In this document: positions 16,931 through 26,570 of the stretch, one piece after another
How positions within the stretch are numbered: position 1 is the first letter of the stretch
Layout of the letters: each line of letters opens with the position of its first letter
Origin: Indolivaga capnocytophagoides DSM 22835
GTDB lineage: Bacteria; Bacteroidota; Bacteroidia; Bacteroidales; Dysgonomonadaceae
Length of the DNA stretch: 64,000 nucleotides
NCBI RefSeq assembly: GCF_000426485.1
Contig: NZ_AUFL01000020.1
Coordinates: 1 to 64,000, forward strand
Direction of reading: 5' to 3'
Position numbers and translations under genes: made by a program
The notes under the pieces: model-generated
Told to the model about the DNA's origin: nothing
Seen by the model: only the letters and a program-made list of their open reading frames with translations
Databases searched by the model: none

Positions 16931-16974
16931 TTTTTTTATCATAATCTCAAATACTGAATAATGATTCGTTTTTG

Positions 16975-17004
16975 CAAATATAGGAAACAAAATGTAAAAA
17001 ACAA
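16975..17004 (-). promoter_or_regulatory. His operon promoter
   Basis: On the minus strand, TTG, exactly 19 bp, then TATATTTG is a full match to the Bacteroidota promoter. It is placed 33-45 bp upstream of the leader-peptide start codons. Confidence 0.75.
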
Positions 17005-17073
17005 GACTGATATTTGTTTCTTTTTGAAAAAAGGCACGTTTCTACTTTTGACATATAAGAAACTCGGGTTATT

Positions 17074-17110
17074 TTGCTTACCCAAGTGATAAAAAGGTCT
17101 GTGACCTTAA
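17074..17110. repeat. Dispersed palindromic repeat, copy b (at adaptor stop)
   Basis: On the minus strand it starts at the TAA stop of the efflux adaptor gene, reads TAAGGTCACAGACC then TTTTTATCACTTGGGTAA, and forms the small hairpin AAGGTC/GACCTT. Confidence 0.65.
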
Positions 17111-18303
17111 TGGGCGTGCTCTCCGTGGTCGGCTGTCATAGATGCTATATAAAAAGCATTAGAAATGACAATGGTCGCATCTTCCTCGATTTTCTTTACC
17201 GGAGTTATCTGTGTATAGCCTAGTTCGCTGGTTCCCGTAATGACTTCTTCCTGCTTAAAATGGAATATTTTGCCTTCGGTTCCGTTTTCTTCATTTTGCA
17301 GTACGAGTATGTATTTTTTGCCTTCATTACTAATTATCGCATCGTTGGGGACTGCTTCTGTTTTTTCTTTTCCTATGTTGATAAGTCCTGTAACATACAT
17401 TCCCGGGACAAGATGCATGTTGTTCCGATCTTTAATTTCGAGATGAACTTTTATCGCTTTTGTATCGTCTTCAAATGATTTGTTGATTTCGTACACTACA
17501 CCTTTCAGAGATGTTCCGGGTTGATTGGTTAAGCTGAGGTCTACTTCTTGTCCCAGTTTTACTTTGTTTATATCCTTCTCGAAAACTTTTACATCACAGT
17601 GCATTTGCGAATTGTCGCTGATATTCATCAGTGATGCTTGTATATCGACATAACTGCCTGTACTTATATTTATCTTATTGACAGTGCCCGCAATCGGAGA
17701 CTTTACGGGAATACGGGTCACCATATTTCCGGCTGACACTTGCGATGGACTGATAGATAGCTGTAAAAGCTGCTTTTCGAGTCCTGTAAGTTGAGCCTTC
17801 GATATTTCGTAATTGGCGGAAGCCTGCTGCAACACTTTCTGAACGCCTGCTCCCTGTTCGGCAAGCTCTTTCTGGCGGTTATATTCCTGCTCGGCTACAA
17901 AAGCTTCTTTTTTGCTGGTCAGATAATTTTTTTGAAGTTCAACTATCGCAGTATTTTCCAGATAGGCAACAGTTTGCCCTTTACTTACATTACTACCCTC
18001 GTTGACTAGTATCTGACGGATAATACCTCCGATAAGGCTAGTTACTTCGGCTTTCTTTTGCGGGGCGAGATTCATTTCCCCATTTACCCGGATGATATTT
18101 GCCAGCTCACGCTTTTCTATTTTGCCGAGTTTTATACCAACGGTATTTAATTGAGCTTCCGTAACTTCGACTCCTTCGTCATGATCCTGCTCCTGCTCTT
18201 GTTCTGCTTGAACTGATGTTTCTTTTTTATCCTCCGCTTTTTGTCCGCATGATACGAACAGAGTCAAAGCCAGAGCAAATAGTGATATATAGATTGTTTT
18301 CAT
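17107..18303 (-). CDS. Heavy-metal RND efflux periplasmic adaptor (lipoprotein)
   Basis: This 398-residue CusB/CzcB-like membrane-fusion protein links the RND pump to the outer-membrane channel. A lipoprotein signal ends in LFVSCGQ, so Cys19 is the likely lipid anchor. An acidic Glu/Gln/His linker follows, then barrel-sandwich halves around KAEVTSLIGGIIRQILVNEGSNVSKGQ and SPIAGTVNKINISTGSYVD, with a coiled coil between. The C-terminus DHGEHAH and the N-terminal DHDEG may bind metal. Its start overlaps the end of the channel gene by 4 nt. Confidence 0.9.
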   Translation of the reverse strand: MKTIYISLFALALTLFVSCGQKAEDKKETSVQAEQEQEQDHDEGVEVTEAQLNTVGIKLGKIEKRELANIIRVNGEMNLAPQKKAEVTSLIGGIIRQILVNEGSNVSKGQTVAYLENTAIVELQKNYLTSKKEAFVAEQEYNRQKELAEQGAGVQKVLQQASANYEISKAQLTGLEKQLLQLSISPSQVSAGNMVTRIPVKSPIAGTVNKINISTGSYVDIQASLMNISDNSQMHCDVKVFEKDINKVKLGQEVDLSLTNQPGTSLKGVVYEINKSFEDDTKAIKVHLEIKDRNNMHLVPGMYVTGLINIGKEKTEAVPNDAIISNEGKKYILVLQNEENGTEGKIFHFKQEEVITGTSELGYTQITPVKKIEEDATIVISNAFYIASMTADHGEHAH

Positions 18304-19565
18304 AATGAATTTGTTTTTCCTTGTAAGTAGTTTAATAAAATGACAGCCTGATTATAATCATTTACAGCATTAGCAAATTGAAGCTGAATTTCAACTGCCG
18401 ATTTGAGGTTTTGAATATATTCTATATAATTGATCTCTCCTTTTTCATACGAAATCTGAGAAATACGAGAAATATCGTCTGCCTGTTGTATTCCTGCTGT
18501 ACGATAATAATCGAGAGCATCTTTTGCTTTATAGTAGTCATTCAGAAATGTGCGGTACTGCTTTTGCATAGACAGTAAGGCATCTTCCTGTTCGATCCGT
18601 GCTATTTCTACTTCACGTCTGGCTGCTTTGGTCTTTGATTTTTGTTCCCAAAAGAAGAGAGGAACACTAACGCCTACTTCGAAGCCCATAAAATTGCCTT
18701 TGTCGTATCTTGAACGATCTACATCATAAGGATTAAATCCTTTGATCACCATCTGATTACTCAGAGAAAAATTAAAGTTCGGAAGGAATCCCTGCTTAGC
18801 AATACTCAGGTTTTTTTCGCTGATTTCCCTTTTGCTTTCCAGTACTTTATTGTACGGAGTATTAAGCCCGTTGAATTCATTTAGAACCGGATCGCCATTT
18901 AATATTGATAAATCGTCTTCCCGAGGTTCTATCCATTCATCGCAATTAAGCCATCGTTGAAGGCTCAACTGAATACTGTTATATGTTTTTTGAGCTTTTT
19001 GCAATTCTATTTTATTCTCATTATAAACCCGTTGAGCATTCATTTGTTCCAATCGTCCTGACTCTCCCGCTTTGAATTTTGCATTGGCTAGAAACAGAAA
19101 TTTGCTGTAAATACTGTCCTGCTCCAAAAGTATATTGATATTCTTTTTTGCAAAGACCAGCGTGTAATAGGTAGAAGTCACTTCTTTTATCAATTCGTTT
19201 TTAGTTACCTCATAATTATTCTTTTCGAGATTAGTTTCTGCTTTCAGCAGATTTTTCCTTGCTCCGTATATAGTTGGGAATTCAAAGCTCTGACTGATCG
19301 AAATACTATTATCGGGACTTCCACCCGAAGTCGGATCCTGAGAGATTGATATGCCTGTTTTTTCGATATTAAAGGCAGTGCCTTGCATATCTTTGGCTTT
19401 TTCGATAGATACTTTTCCCGATTTCAGCATCAGATTATTAGATAAAGCATACTGAATGCACTCATCCAGAGACTTAATTGAGGTTTGTGCAGTCATTAAT
19501 CCTGTTAATGCCGACAAAAATAGGGTTAATGACAGTATTTTATATTTTTTCGGAATTTGTTTCAT
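18300..19565 (-). CDS. TolC/CzcC-like outer-membrane efflux channel
   Basis: This 421-residue protein has a signal peptide (cleavage near LMTAQT) and the two-repeat outer membrane efflux protein fold, with long helices around SLDECIQYALSNNLML, KAGESGRLEQMNAQRVYNENK and YEKGEINYIEYIQNLKSAVE. It completes the tripartite pump with the adjacent adaptor and RND genes. It lies one base after the RND stop and overlaps the adaptor start. Confidence 0.9.
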   Translation of the reverse strand: MKQIPKKYKILSLTLFLSALTGLMTAQTSIKSLDECIQYALSNNLMLKSGKVSIEKAKDMQGTAFNIEKTGISISQDPTSGGSPDNSISISQSFEFPTIYGARKNLLKAETNLEKNNYEVTKNELIKEVTSTYYTLVFAKKNINILLEQDSIYSKFLFLANAKFKAGESGRLEQMNAQRVYNENKIELQKAQKTYNSIQLSLQRWLNCDEWIEPREDDLSILNGDPVLNEFNGLNTPYNKVLESKREISEKNLSIAKQGFLPNFNFSLSNQMVIKGFNPYDVDRSRYDKGNFMGFEVGVSVPLFFWEQKSKTKAARREVEIARIEQEDALLSMQKQYRTFLNDYYKAKDALDYYRTAGIQQADDISRISQISYEKGEINYIEYIQNLKSAVEIQLQFANAVNDYNQAVILLNYLQGKTNSL

Positions 19566-19566
19566 A

Positions 19567-22500
19567 CTATGATTTTTTTTCAGAAATAAACGTTTTATAT
19601 ATCGAAGGCAATACCACTAATGTAAGAATAGTAGCCGTCAATAGTCCGCCGATTACAACCGTTGCCAGAGGGCGTTGTACTTCCGCACCATCGCTTGTTG
19701 ATAAGGCCATTGGCAGAAATCCGAGAGATGCTACAAGAGCAGTCATAATTACCGGACGAAGGCGCAGCATACATCCTTTGATAATCCGTTCTTTTACATC
19801 CGTTATACCTTCTTTCTCGAAAGCGTTGAATTGCCCGATAAGCACTATCCCGTTGAGTACGGCTACACCAAAGAGGGCAATAAATCCTACTCCGGCCGAA
19901 ATACTGAAAGGCAGGTCTCTCAACCATAAAGCCCATATTCCTCCGATAGCTGATAGCGGGATGGCGGTAAATACAAACAGTGATTCACGTACGCTTTTGA
20001 GTGTCGCATACAGAAGGAATAAGATCAGCAGTAACGCCAAAGGTACAGCAACTCCCAAACGTGATTTGGCTTCTTCGAGATTTTTAAACTGACCGCCATA
20101 AGTATAGTAGTATCCCGAAGGAAGTTTGAACTCTTTGTCTAAGAGCGATTCTATTTCGTGAACGGTACTTTGGACATCTCTTCCTCTCACATTGAATCCG
20201 ATATAGATACGGCGTTCGCCGTCTTCACGGCTGATTTGCCCGGGAGCGTCTTTATAGTCGATATCGGCAATTTGGGAGAATGGAATATTACCGCCCGAAT
20301 TTATGGGCAGATACAGGTTTCGGATGGAGTTCACATCATTCCTCAAATCTTTATCCATTCGCAGAACAAGGTCAAACCGGTTGCTGCCTTCGTAAACGAA
20401 TCCGGCTTCGCTTCCCGCAAGAGCTGTTTTGAGAACCGTATTGGCATCTTTTATCGATATACCGTATTTTGCCAGCTGATCGCGGTTATAAACAACCTGT
20501 ATCTGAGGTAGTCCATTTACTTTCTCGACAAACGGATCTGATACTCCATCAACATTCTTTATCAGACTCGCAACCTTATTGGCGGAGGATGTCAGTATAT
20601 TCAGATCATTCCCGTATATCTTAATAGCTACATCTTGTTTTATCCCTGTCATCAACTCATTGCTTCTCATCTGGATAGGCTGTGTCATTTCAAATCCCAG
20701 TCCCGGTATTACACTGACCGCTTCTTCCATCTTTTCCATCAATTCGTCTTTAGTTTTAGCCGATTTCCATTCTTTTTTGGGTATCAGTGCGATCATCATA
20801 TCGGCACGTTCGATGGGCATCGGGTCGGTCGGAATTTCTGAACTACCTATACGGGTCACAATCTGTTTCACTTCGGAAAATTTATCTTTCAGTATTTTTT
20901 CTGCCTGAGTAGTACTTTTGATCATCTGCGAAAGTGATGTTCCCTGCGCCATACTTACTTCGGCTGCAAAGTCCCCTTCTTCCAGATTGGGGATAAATTC
21001 GCCACCCATCCTGTTGAACATAAATACGCTGACTGCAAACAGAATGACCATACTAACTATTAATGTTTTACTATGGTTGAGGCTTTTTGTGATAACGGGC
21101 AGATAAATGTTATTAAGTTTATCCATTATCCTGTCCGATATATTGCGTTTATGCTCTGCTTTTTTGCTCAGAAACAAGGCACTAGCCATTGGGACGTATG
21201 TTAGTGAAAGAATAAAAGCTCCGAGTATCGCAAAAAATACAGTCATCGCCATCGGCTTGAACATCTTTCCTTCGATACCGACTAAAGTAAAGAGAGGTAT
21301 GTAAACAATCATAATGATAATCTCGCCAAAAGCAGCACTGTTCCTTATTTTCGATGCCGATTCGAATACTTCGCCGTCCATCTCTTTCTGGGTAAGCATA
21401 CCGCCTGCATATCGCTGTTTACTGATTTGTATATGATGACAGACTGCTTCTACAATGATAACAGCCCCATCGACAATCAACCCGAAGTCGATAGCTCCTA
21501 GGCTCATGAGATTACCACTGACGCTGAATAACCGCATCATCCCGAAGGCGAACAGCATCGACAGAGGAATAACCGATGCCACAACCAGCCCTGCCCTGAA
21601 GTTCCCTAAAAACAAAACTAGTATAAAGATGACTATAAGCCCTCCTTCTATGAGGTTTTTAGTAATCGTATGTGTCACCCTGTCAACTAATTGGGTGCGA
21701 TCTATATAGGGTTCGATAATAATTCCTTCGGGCAGACTTTTTTCGATCTGCGAAATACGTTCCTTTACATTTTTGATTACTTCCTGAAAGTTCTCTCCTT
21801 TCAGCATCAATGTTATTCCGGCAACTACTTCTCCTTCGCCATTACGGGTAACCGCTCCGTATCGGGTAGCCGTTCCGTATTGTACTTTGGCTACATCGCG
21901 GATAAGTATGGGGTTGCCGTTAACCGTTTTTACCGGAATTTTTTCTATATCTTCGAGAGAGGTTACAAGGCCTATTCCCCGTATAAAATACTGATTACTG
22001 TATTGTTCAATGTAACTCCCTCCGGTATTTTCGTTGTTGTCCTCCAGAGATTTATAAAGTTCAGCAATTGTAAGCCCCGCTGCATTTAGGCGGTCGGCGT
22101 CTATTGCTACTTCGTATTGTTTCACAAATCCGCCCCATCCGTTTACTTCGGCAACACCTTCTGTACCCGAGAGTTGCTTCCGTACAATCCAGTCTTGTAT
22201 AGTACGTATATCGGCTAGAGTGTATTTGTTTTCGTATCCTTCCTTGGCTCGTATTGTATAGTGGTATATTTCACCCAGACCCGTAGAAATTGGGGCAAGG
22301 TTTATTTTTCCTGTTCCTTTGGGAATAACCTCTTCGGCTTCCTTCAACTGCTGGCTTATTTGTTGCCGTGCCCAGTATATATCGGCATCTTCTTTGAAAA
22401 CGAGCGTAATAACAGACAGTCCGCTGCTGCTGATACTCCGGCGTTCTTCAACTTTCGGTATATTAGCCAGAGCCAGCTCTATGGGGTTGGTTATAAATTG

Positions 22501-22685
22501 TTCTATTTCCTGAGCACCAAGAGATGGTGCTTGTGTAATTACCTGTACCTGATTATTGGTAATATCGGGAGTAGAGTCAAATGGTAGTTGAGAAAGTGAG
22601 TAGCTCCCCATATAATAAGGGCGAGAGTACACACTCCTACAACTAATTTGTTCTCTATTGAGAATTTAATTAGTCTTTGAAACAT
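19567..22685 (-). CDS. CusA/CzcA-type heavy-metal RND pump with an N-terminal frameshift
   Basis: This inner-membrane proton/metal antiporter has about 1040 residues. The intact frame runs from 22632 and shows PFDSTPDITNNQVQV, LGAQEIEQFIT and the HME-RND transmembrane signature GAIDFGLIVDGAVIIVEA with two Asp. The true N-terminus is in another frame: from ATG at 22685 it reads MFQRLIKFSIENKLVVGV and continues as TM1 to IIWGA. It then needs one extra base at about 22600-22604 to enter YSLSQLPFDS. The uninterrupted frame opens only with GTG (MYSRPYY), which destroys TM1. Either the gene is mutated or phase-variable, or this is a sequencing error. Which metal is exported cannot be told. Confidence 0.85.
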
Positions 22686-22811
22686 AATGGATATTCAGTT
22701 AGCTATTAAATAATGAGAAAGTAATGCAATGAAATCAACACAACAATATGACAATTATCAGGTTATTGATAATTGATCATTGCTTATAGATTATTGCCGA
22801 CTGTTAACTGA

Positions 22812-23129
22812 TTATAGTTTCGGAGGCTGCCAAAAATCGTATATTACAGATAATGGAGCATTTTCTGAGTAAAGTGAGTATTGAGGTATTTCTGAGAATA
22901 CAAGTTCATCGGAGAAGTGATCGTCTACGAAAAAGTTGGGGTGGTGAAAGTTCGAACAATGACAAAACGGGGTGCATGCTGCATCTCCCTGACCATTGTG
23001 CTGCTGATCATCATGTTGGTGAATTGACTGCTCTGTCCGGCACGGATCAGTTCCTAATTCTTCGCAGTAGCATGGAACTACCGAGAGGAATAAGATGAAT
23101 AATCCGAAAATGAATACCAGAACTTTCAT
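22812..23129 (-). CDS. Small secreted Cys/His-rich protein (DUF6660-like)
   Basis: This 105-residue protein has a signal peptide ending near PCYC, followed by a His/Asp/Gln stretch (IHQHDDQQH) and a CTPFCHCSNFHHP cluster. Such residues could hold metal ions. Proteins of this kind precede heavy-metal RND operons in Bacteroidota (context knowledge, family name less certain). It is the first gene of the efflux unit, about 125 bp ahead of the pump gene, and is likely a periplasmic metal chaperone or sensor (inference). Confidence 0.65.
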   Translation of the reverse strand: MKVLVFIFGLFILFLSVVPCYCEELGTDPCRTEQSIHQHDDQQHNGQGDAACTPFCHCSNFHHPNFFVDDHFSDELVFSEIPQYSLYSENAPLSVIYDFWQPPKL

Positions 23130-23180
23130 AAAAACGTATTTGATGAAATACTTTTAGTTTATACCGGACTTTAGTCGTTT

Positions 23181-23219
23181 TACCTACCTAAGGTAATAAA
23201 CAGGTATGAGACCTTATTT
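23181..23219. repeat. Dispersed palindromic repeat, copy c
   Basis: It reads TACCTAAGGTAATAAACA then GGTATGAGACCTTA and sits in the 5' leader of the small Cys/His-rich protein gene. It shares both the TTACC..AATAATAAA half and the AGGTnTGAGACCTTA half with the other copies. Confidence 0.55.
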
Positions 23220-23232
23220 AACAGGTTTGATG

Positions 23233-23270
23233 CAAAAATAAGAAAAAAAATATGCAACAAGGTTGCATAT
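23233..23270. promoter_or_regulatory. Palindromic operator over the metal-efflux promoter
   Basis: ATATGCAAC (23250-23258), AAG, GTTGCATAT (23262-23270) is a perfect 9-3-9 inverted repeat. It overlaps the -33 region of a minus-strand promoter whose -7 box, TATTTTTG, is at 23233-23240. It also lies just upstream of the nadX promoter. The form resembles sites of Fur-superfamily metal regulators. Repression of the efflux operon is inferred. Confidence 0.6.
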
Positions 23271-23279
23271 TTGCTAAAG

Positions 23280-23310
23280 TTGTAAATTTTAGGCAAAAGG
23301 ACTATCTTTG
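23280..23310 (+). promoter_or_regulatory. Promoter of nadX
   Basis: TTG (23280-23282), 20 bp, TATCTTTG (23303-23310) matches the Bacteroidota consensus. The -7 box overlaps the start of an 11-bp palindrome. Confidence 0.6.
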
Positions 23311-23335
23311 ATTAAGGTCTCAGGCCTTAATCAAA
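23307..23335. repeat. Perfect 11-bp palindrome in the nadX leader (repeat-family relative)
   Basis: TTTGATTAAGG (23307-23317), 7 nt, CCTTAATCAAA (23325-23335). Its centre, AAGGTCTCAGGCCTT, is the core of the dispersed repeat family, but the flanks differ. It could be an operator or a leader hairpin. Confidence 0.5.
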
Positions 23336-23367
23336 CAATGTTGCTTTAAATACTTCCTTTTGTTATT

Positions 23368-24156
23368 ATGAAAAAATTAGTAATTGTGGGATGCGGTCGG
23401 CTAGCTCATATTGTAGTCGATGCTCTATTGAATGGTTTATTACCGGAATATGAATTGATAGGGGTATATTCACGGACAGAGTCTAAAACGAAACTGATTG
23501 TAGATAAAATGGAACAGCACGGAAAGTCGTGTTATGGTTGCTCTTCTCTTTCTGAATTATTGGCTTTAAAACCCGATTATCTTGTGGAAACGGCATCCCC
23601 TGCAGCAATGAAAGAGTTGGCATTACCTGCTCTTGAGAATGGAACATCTATCGTGACGTTATCTATTGGGGCTTTGGCTGATGCCGATTTATATCAGAAA
23701 GTGATAAATGCAGGAAAAGCCAATGGCACACGCATCTATATCGCATCAGGAGCAACGGGAGGATTTGATGTCTTACGAACTGCTACTCTCATGGGAAATG
23801 CATTAGCCCGGTTTTTCAATGAGAAGAATCCGGGTGCAATAAGGCGGGCTTCTGTTTATGACCCTTCACTTGAAAACGAAAAGCGAATTGTCTTTTCGGG
23901 AACGGCCACCGAGGCCATCAAAATATTTCCTACCGGACTTAACGTATCTGTTGCCGCATCGCTGGCATCGGTAGGGCCTGATAATATGCAGGTTTCGATG
24001 CAAACTACTCCGGGGTTCGTAGGAGATACCCAACGGGTAGAGATTAAAAACGATCAGGTGCATGCTGTAGTTGATGTTTACAGTGCTACACCCGAAATCG
24101 CAGGATGGTCGGTTGTCAGTACGCTCATCAATATTGTTTCACCCATTGTATTCTGA
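23368..24156 (+). CDS. nadX: Aspartate dehydrogenase-like protein
   Basis: This 262-residue protein has an NAD(P)-binding Rossmann start (IVGCGRLAHIVVDALL), ETASPAAMKELALPALENG, and the DUF108 catalytic region IASGATGGFDVLRTA followed by FSGTATEAIKIFPTGLNVSVAASLA. NadX-type enzymes oxidise L-aspartate to iminoaspartate, feeding NAD synthesis, or work in amino-acid catabolism. The 3' end overlaps the convergent dehydrogenase gene by 18 bp. Confidence 0.85.
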   Translation: MKKLVIVGCGRLAHIVVDALLNGLLPEYELIGVYSRTESKTKLIVDKMEQHGKSCYGCSSLSELLALKPDYLVETASPAAMKELALPALENGTSIVTLSIGALADADLYQKVINAGKANGTRIYIASGATGGFDVLRTATLMGNALARFFNEKNPGAIRRASVYDPSLENEKRIVFSGTATEAIKIFPTGLNVSVAASLASVGPDNMQVSMQTTPGFVGDTQRVEIKNDQVHAVVDVYSATPEIAGWSVVSTLINIVSPIVF

Positions 24157-25023
24157 TAAATTGGCTAGTACCTTTTCGCTCAGGCGGTCAAACGCCTGAC
24201 GGGTACGGCCAGTAGATACTTGCATACAACGAACATGAGGGTGGGAGAGCAGATGATTACCTCCCAAAGCCCCTGCCGTATCGCAGAAACAGAGGTTATC
24301 TCCATCGAGCCACCGAAGGAAAGGCTGCTCATCCCAAGCCGGAGATAATCCCGTATTGAATAGTATCTTTTTATTGCCCAGATGTTTGAATTCTTCCTCA
24401 TGAAGTAACATCGTATTCTTATTGAGGCAGCAGAATACCACTTCATTTTCGGCAAGAAGGTTTTTCAATGGTAAGAATCGGTATCCTTTTTCTTTAGCTT
24501 CTGACTTTTCACTCCTTGCAAAATAAGAAACATCTGCGCCGAAAAATTTCAGGGCATCGGCTATCATTCCGCCCGATTTTCCTAATCCGATAATACCTGC
24601 TTTCAGTCCGGTTAGTTCGCGGGGCATATTATCCCATGGGGATTGACCGAATCCATGAAGGCAACGAACCAGTTCGCTGATAGCGTATTCAACTACTCCT
24701 TCATCGCCATAGTCCCTTATACCGGTTACGGTTATTCCCCGTGTTTGGGCATAATTGATGTCTACATTAGCACTTTCCGGAGAATACAGCGAGCAGCACA
24801 TGCCTATGTATTTAACATTGGGACATTGTTCGAGAGCCGATCGGGTGATTCGTGAGGTATAACTGAGCAGTACGGCATCTGCATTTCCTATGCGTTGGGC
24901 AATCTCGTTGTCATCTGAAGGAATATCCTGAAACAGAATTACTTCTTTGGCATATTTGTTTAATGCTTGTTCGGCCGAAGGTATCAAGCTGACAGGCTCT
25001 ATTGCAACTAGTTTTTGAAACAT
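24139..25023 (-). CDS. D-isomer-specific 2-hydroxyacid dehydrogenase family protein
   Basis: This 294-residue NAD-dependent dehydrogenase shows IGMCCSLYSPESANVDINYAQ, the Rossmann motif AGIIGLGKSGGMIADALKFFGADV (GxGxxG) at about 140-165, and a C-terminal catalytic half. The usual Arg-Glu-His triad is not clearly preserved: the motifs NTMLLHEEEF and FCDTAGALGGNH stand where they would be expected. It may therefore be a divergent or non-catalytic member. The substrate is unknown. It is convergent with nadX. Confidence 0.8.
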   Translation of the reverse strand: MFQKLVAIEPVSLIPSAEQALNKYAKEVILFQDIPSDDNEIAQRIGNADAVLLSYTSRITRSALEQCPNVKYIGMCCSLYSPESANVDINYAQTRGITVTGIRDYGDEGVVEYAISELVRCLHGFGQSPWDNMPRELTGLKAGIIGLGKSGGMIADALKFFGADVSYFARSEKSEAKEKGYRFLPLKNLLAENEVVFCCLNKNTMLLHEEEFKHLGNKKILFNTGLSPAWDEQPFLRWLDGDNLCFCDTAGALGGNHLLSHPHVRCMQVSTGRTRQAFDRLSEKVLANLSEYNG

Positions 25024-25200
25024 GAGAGTATCTGATTTTATAAGAGATGAAATCTTAAAGTTAATAAAATGCTTTGTGTTCTCAAAATCGGTGTCGGATA
25101 ATGAGCTTTTGTTAATATAGTGAGCTGTAAATGGTTCATTTTACATTATTATTCTTTATTTTTATAGCCAAATGAAACTTTTTCTAATATTCTTTATTTT

Positions 25201-26568
25201 ATGAAGTCAGGGCATATTCTGGTAGTTGATGACAATAGAAACGTGTTGAGTGCATTAAGAATTTTACTCGAAAGTTATTTTGCAAAAGTTACCTTGTTAA
25301 CAACTCCTAATCAATTGTTAGCTAGTCTTAGAGATTCTAAACCCGATATTGTATTGCTGGATATGAATTTTTCGGCAGGTATCAATTCCGGTAATGAGGG
25401 TTTGTACTGGCTGAGCGAAGTCAAGAAATTCGACAAGGATATTCCTGTTGTCTTATTTACTGCTTATGCCGATATAGATTTGGCTGTGAAGGCTTTGAAA
25501 GAAGGAGCAAGCGACTTTGTAGTGAAGCCCTGGGATAATGCAAAACTGATCGCTACCTTACAGGCTGCTTATACTTTGCGCAAATCTCAGAAAGAAGTAA
25601 AACGGCTGAAAGAAAAACAAGGAGTTCTGAGCCGTGAGTTAAATAAAGAAGAAAATCTCTGCTGGGGAAAATCATCCGCAATGAGAGAGCTTTTGCAATT
25701 AGTGCAAAAAGTAGCCAAAACAGATGCAAATATCTTGATTACTGGTGAAAACGGAACTGGAAAAGAGGTTGTAGCACGTGAGATTCACCGTTTTTCTTCC
25801 CGAAAGGAAGAACCTTTGGTTTGTGTGGATATGGGAGCTGTGACCGAATCTCTTTTCGAAAGTGAGTTATTCGGGCATGTCAAAGGTGCATTTACCGATG
25901 CCAAGGCTGATCGTGCCGGAAAATTTGAGGCAGCAGATAATGGAACTTTATTCTTGGATGAAATCGGAAATTTGAGTTATCCTTTACAGGCAAAGCTTTT
26001 GGTGGCTTTGCAGTCTCGACATGTAATCAGGGTGGGGAGCAATGATCCTGTTCCTGTTAATATACGTCTGATTTGTGCAACCAACAGTAACCTGCATGAA
26101 TCGGTTCAGAGCGGTGTGTTCCGCGAAGACCTGTTATATCGTATCAATACCATTCAGATAGAAATTCCACCATTGAGGGATCGTAAAGAGGATATTGCCT
26201 TGCTTGCTGATTTCTTTCTGAAAAAATATGCATCCAAATACGGGAAAAGCTCATTGACATTATCAAAAGATACGATTCGTAAACTGGAAGATTATTCGTG
26301 GCCCGGAAATATAAGGGAATTGCAGCATGCGATAGAAAAAGCTGTGATCCTTGCAGATGGGAACGAATTGCAGCCATCAGACTTTTATATGAAAGACCAT
26401 AGCGGAGGTAAAACTGCCGGAATAGAAAATATGAGTCTTGATGAGGCTGAACAGTTGCTTATTAGTTCTTCTTTGAAACGGAATGGTGGAAATATGTCTG
26501 CTGTAGCTTCTGAATTGGGTATAACACGCCCTACTTTGTATAGTAAGATTAAAAAATACGGACTGTAA
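25201..26568 (+). CDS. NtrC-type sigma-54 response regulator
   Basis: This 455-residue regulator has a receiver domain (1-125, phospho-acceptor Asp54 in VLLDMNF, KPW at 109-111), an AAA+ domain (about 155-385, Walker A GENGTGKE at 182-189) and a Fis-type HTH at the C-terminus ([19 protein letters not shown]). The sigma-54 contact loop reads GAFTDA (229-234) rather than GAFTGA. It is followed after 2 bp by its sensor kinase. A likely target is the export operon transcribed from 47.2 kb (inference). Confidence 0.93.
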   Translation: MKSGHILVVDDNRNVLSALRILLESYFAKVTLLTTPNQLLASLRDSKPDIVLLDMNFSAGINSGNEGLYWLSEVKKFDKDIPVVLFTAYADIDLAVKALKEGASDFVVKPWDNAKLIATLQAAYTLRKSQKEVKRLKEKQGVLSRELNKEENLCWGKSSAMRELLQLVQKVAKTDANILITGENGTGKEVVAREIHRFSSRKEEPLVCVDMGAVTESLFESELFGHVKGAFTDAKADRAGKFEAADNGTLFLDEIGNLSYPLQAKLLVALQSRHVIRVGSNDPVPVNIRLICATNSNLHESVQSGVFREDLLYRINTIQIEIPPLRDRKEDIALLADFFLKKYASKYGKSSLTLSKDTIRKLEDYSWPGNIRELQHAIEKAVILADGNELQPSDFYMKDHSGGKTAGIENMSLDEAEQLLISSSLKRNGGNMSAVASELGITRPTLYSKIKKYGL

Positions 26569-26570
26569 CT

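Noticed and set aside
19595-22587. Many long antisense or shifted frames inside the RND pump gene (up to 204 codons)
   Set aside because: They are shadows of a well-conserved pump frame; none has a recognisable domain or start signal.
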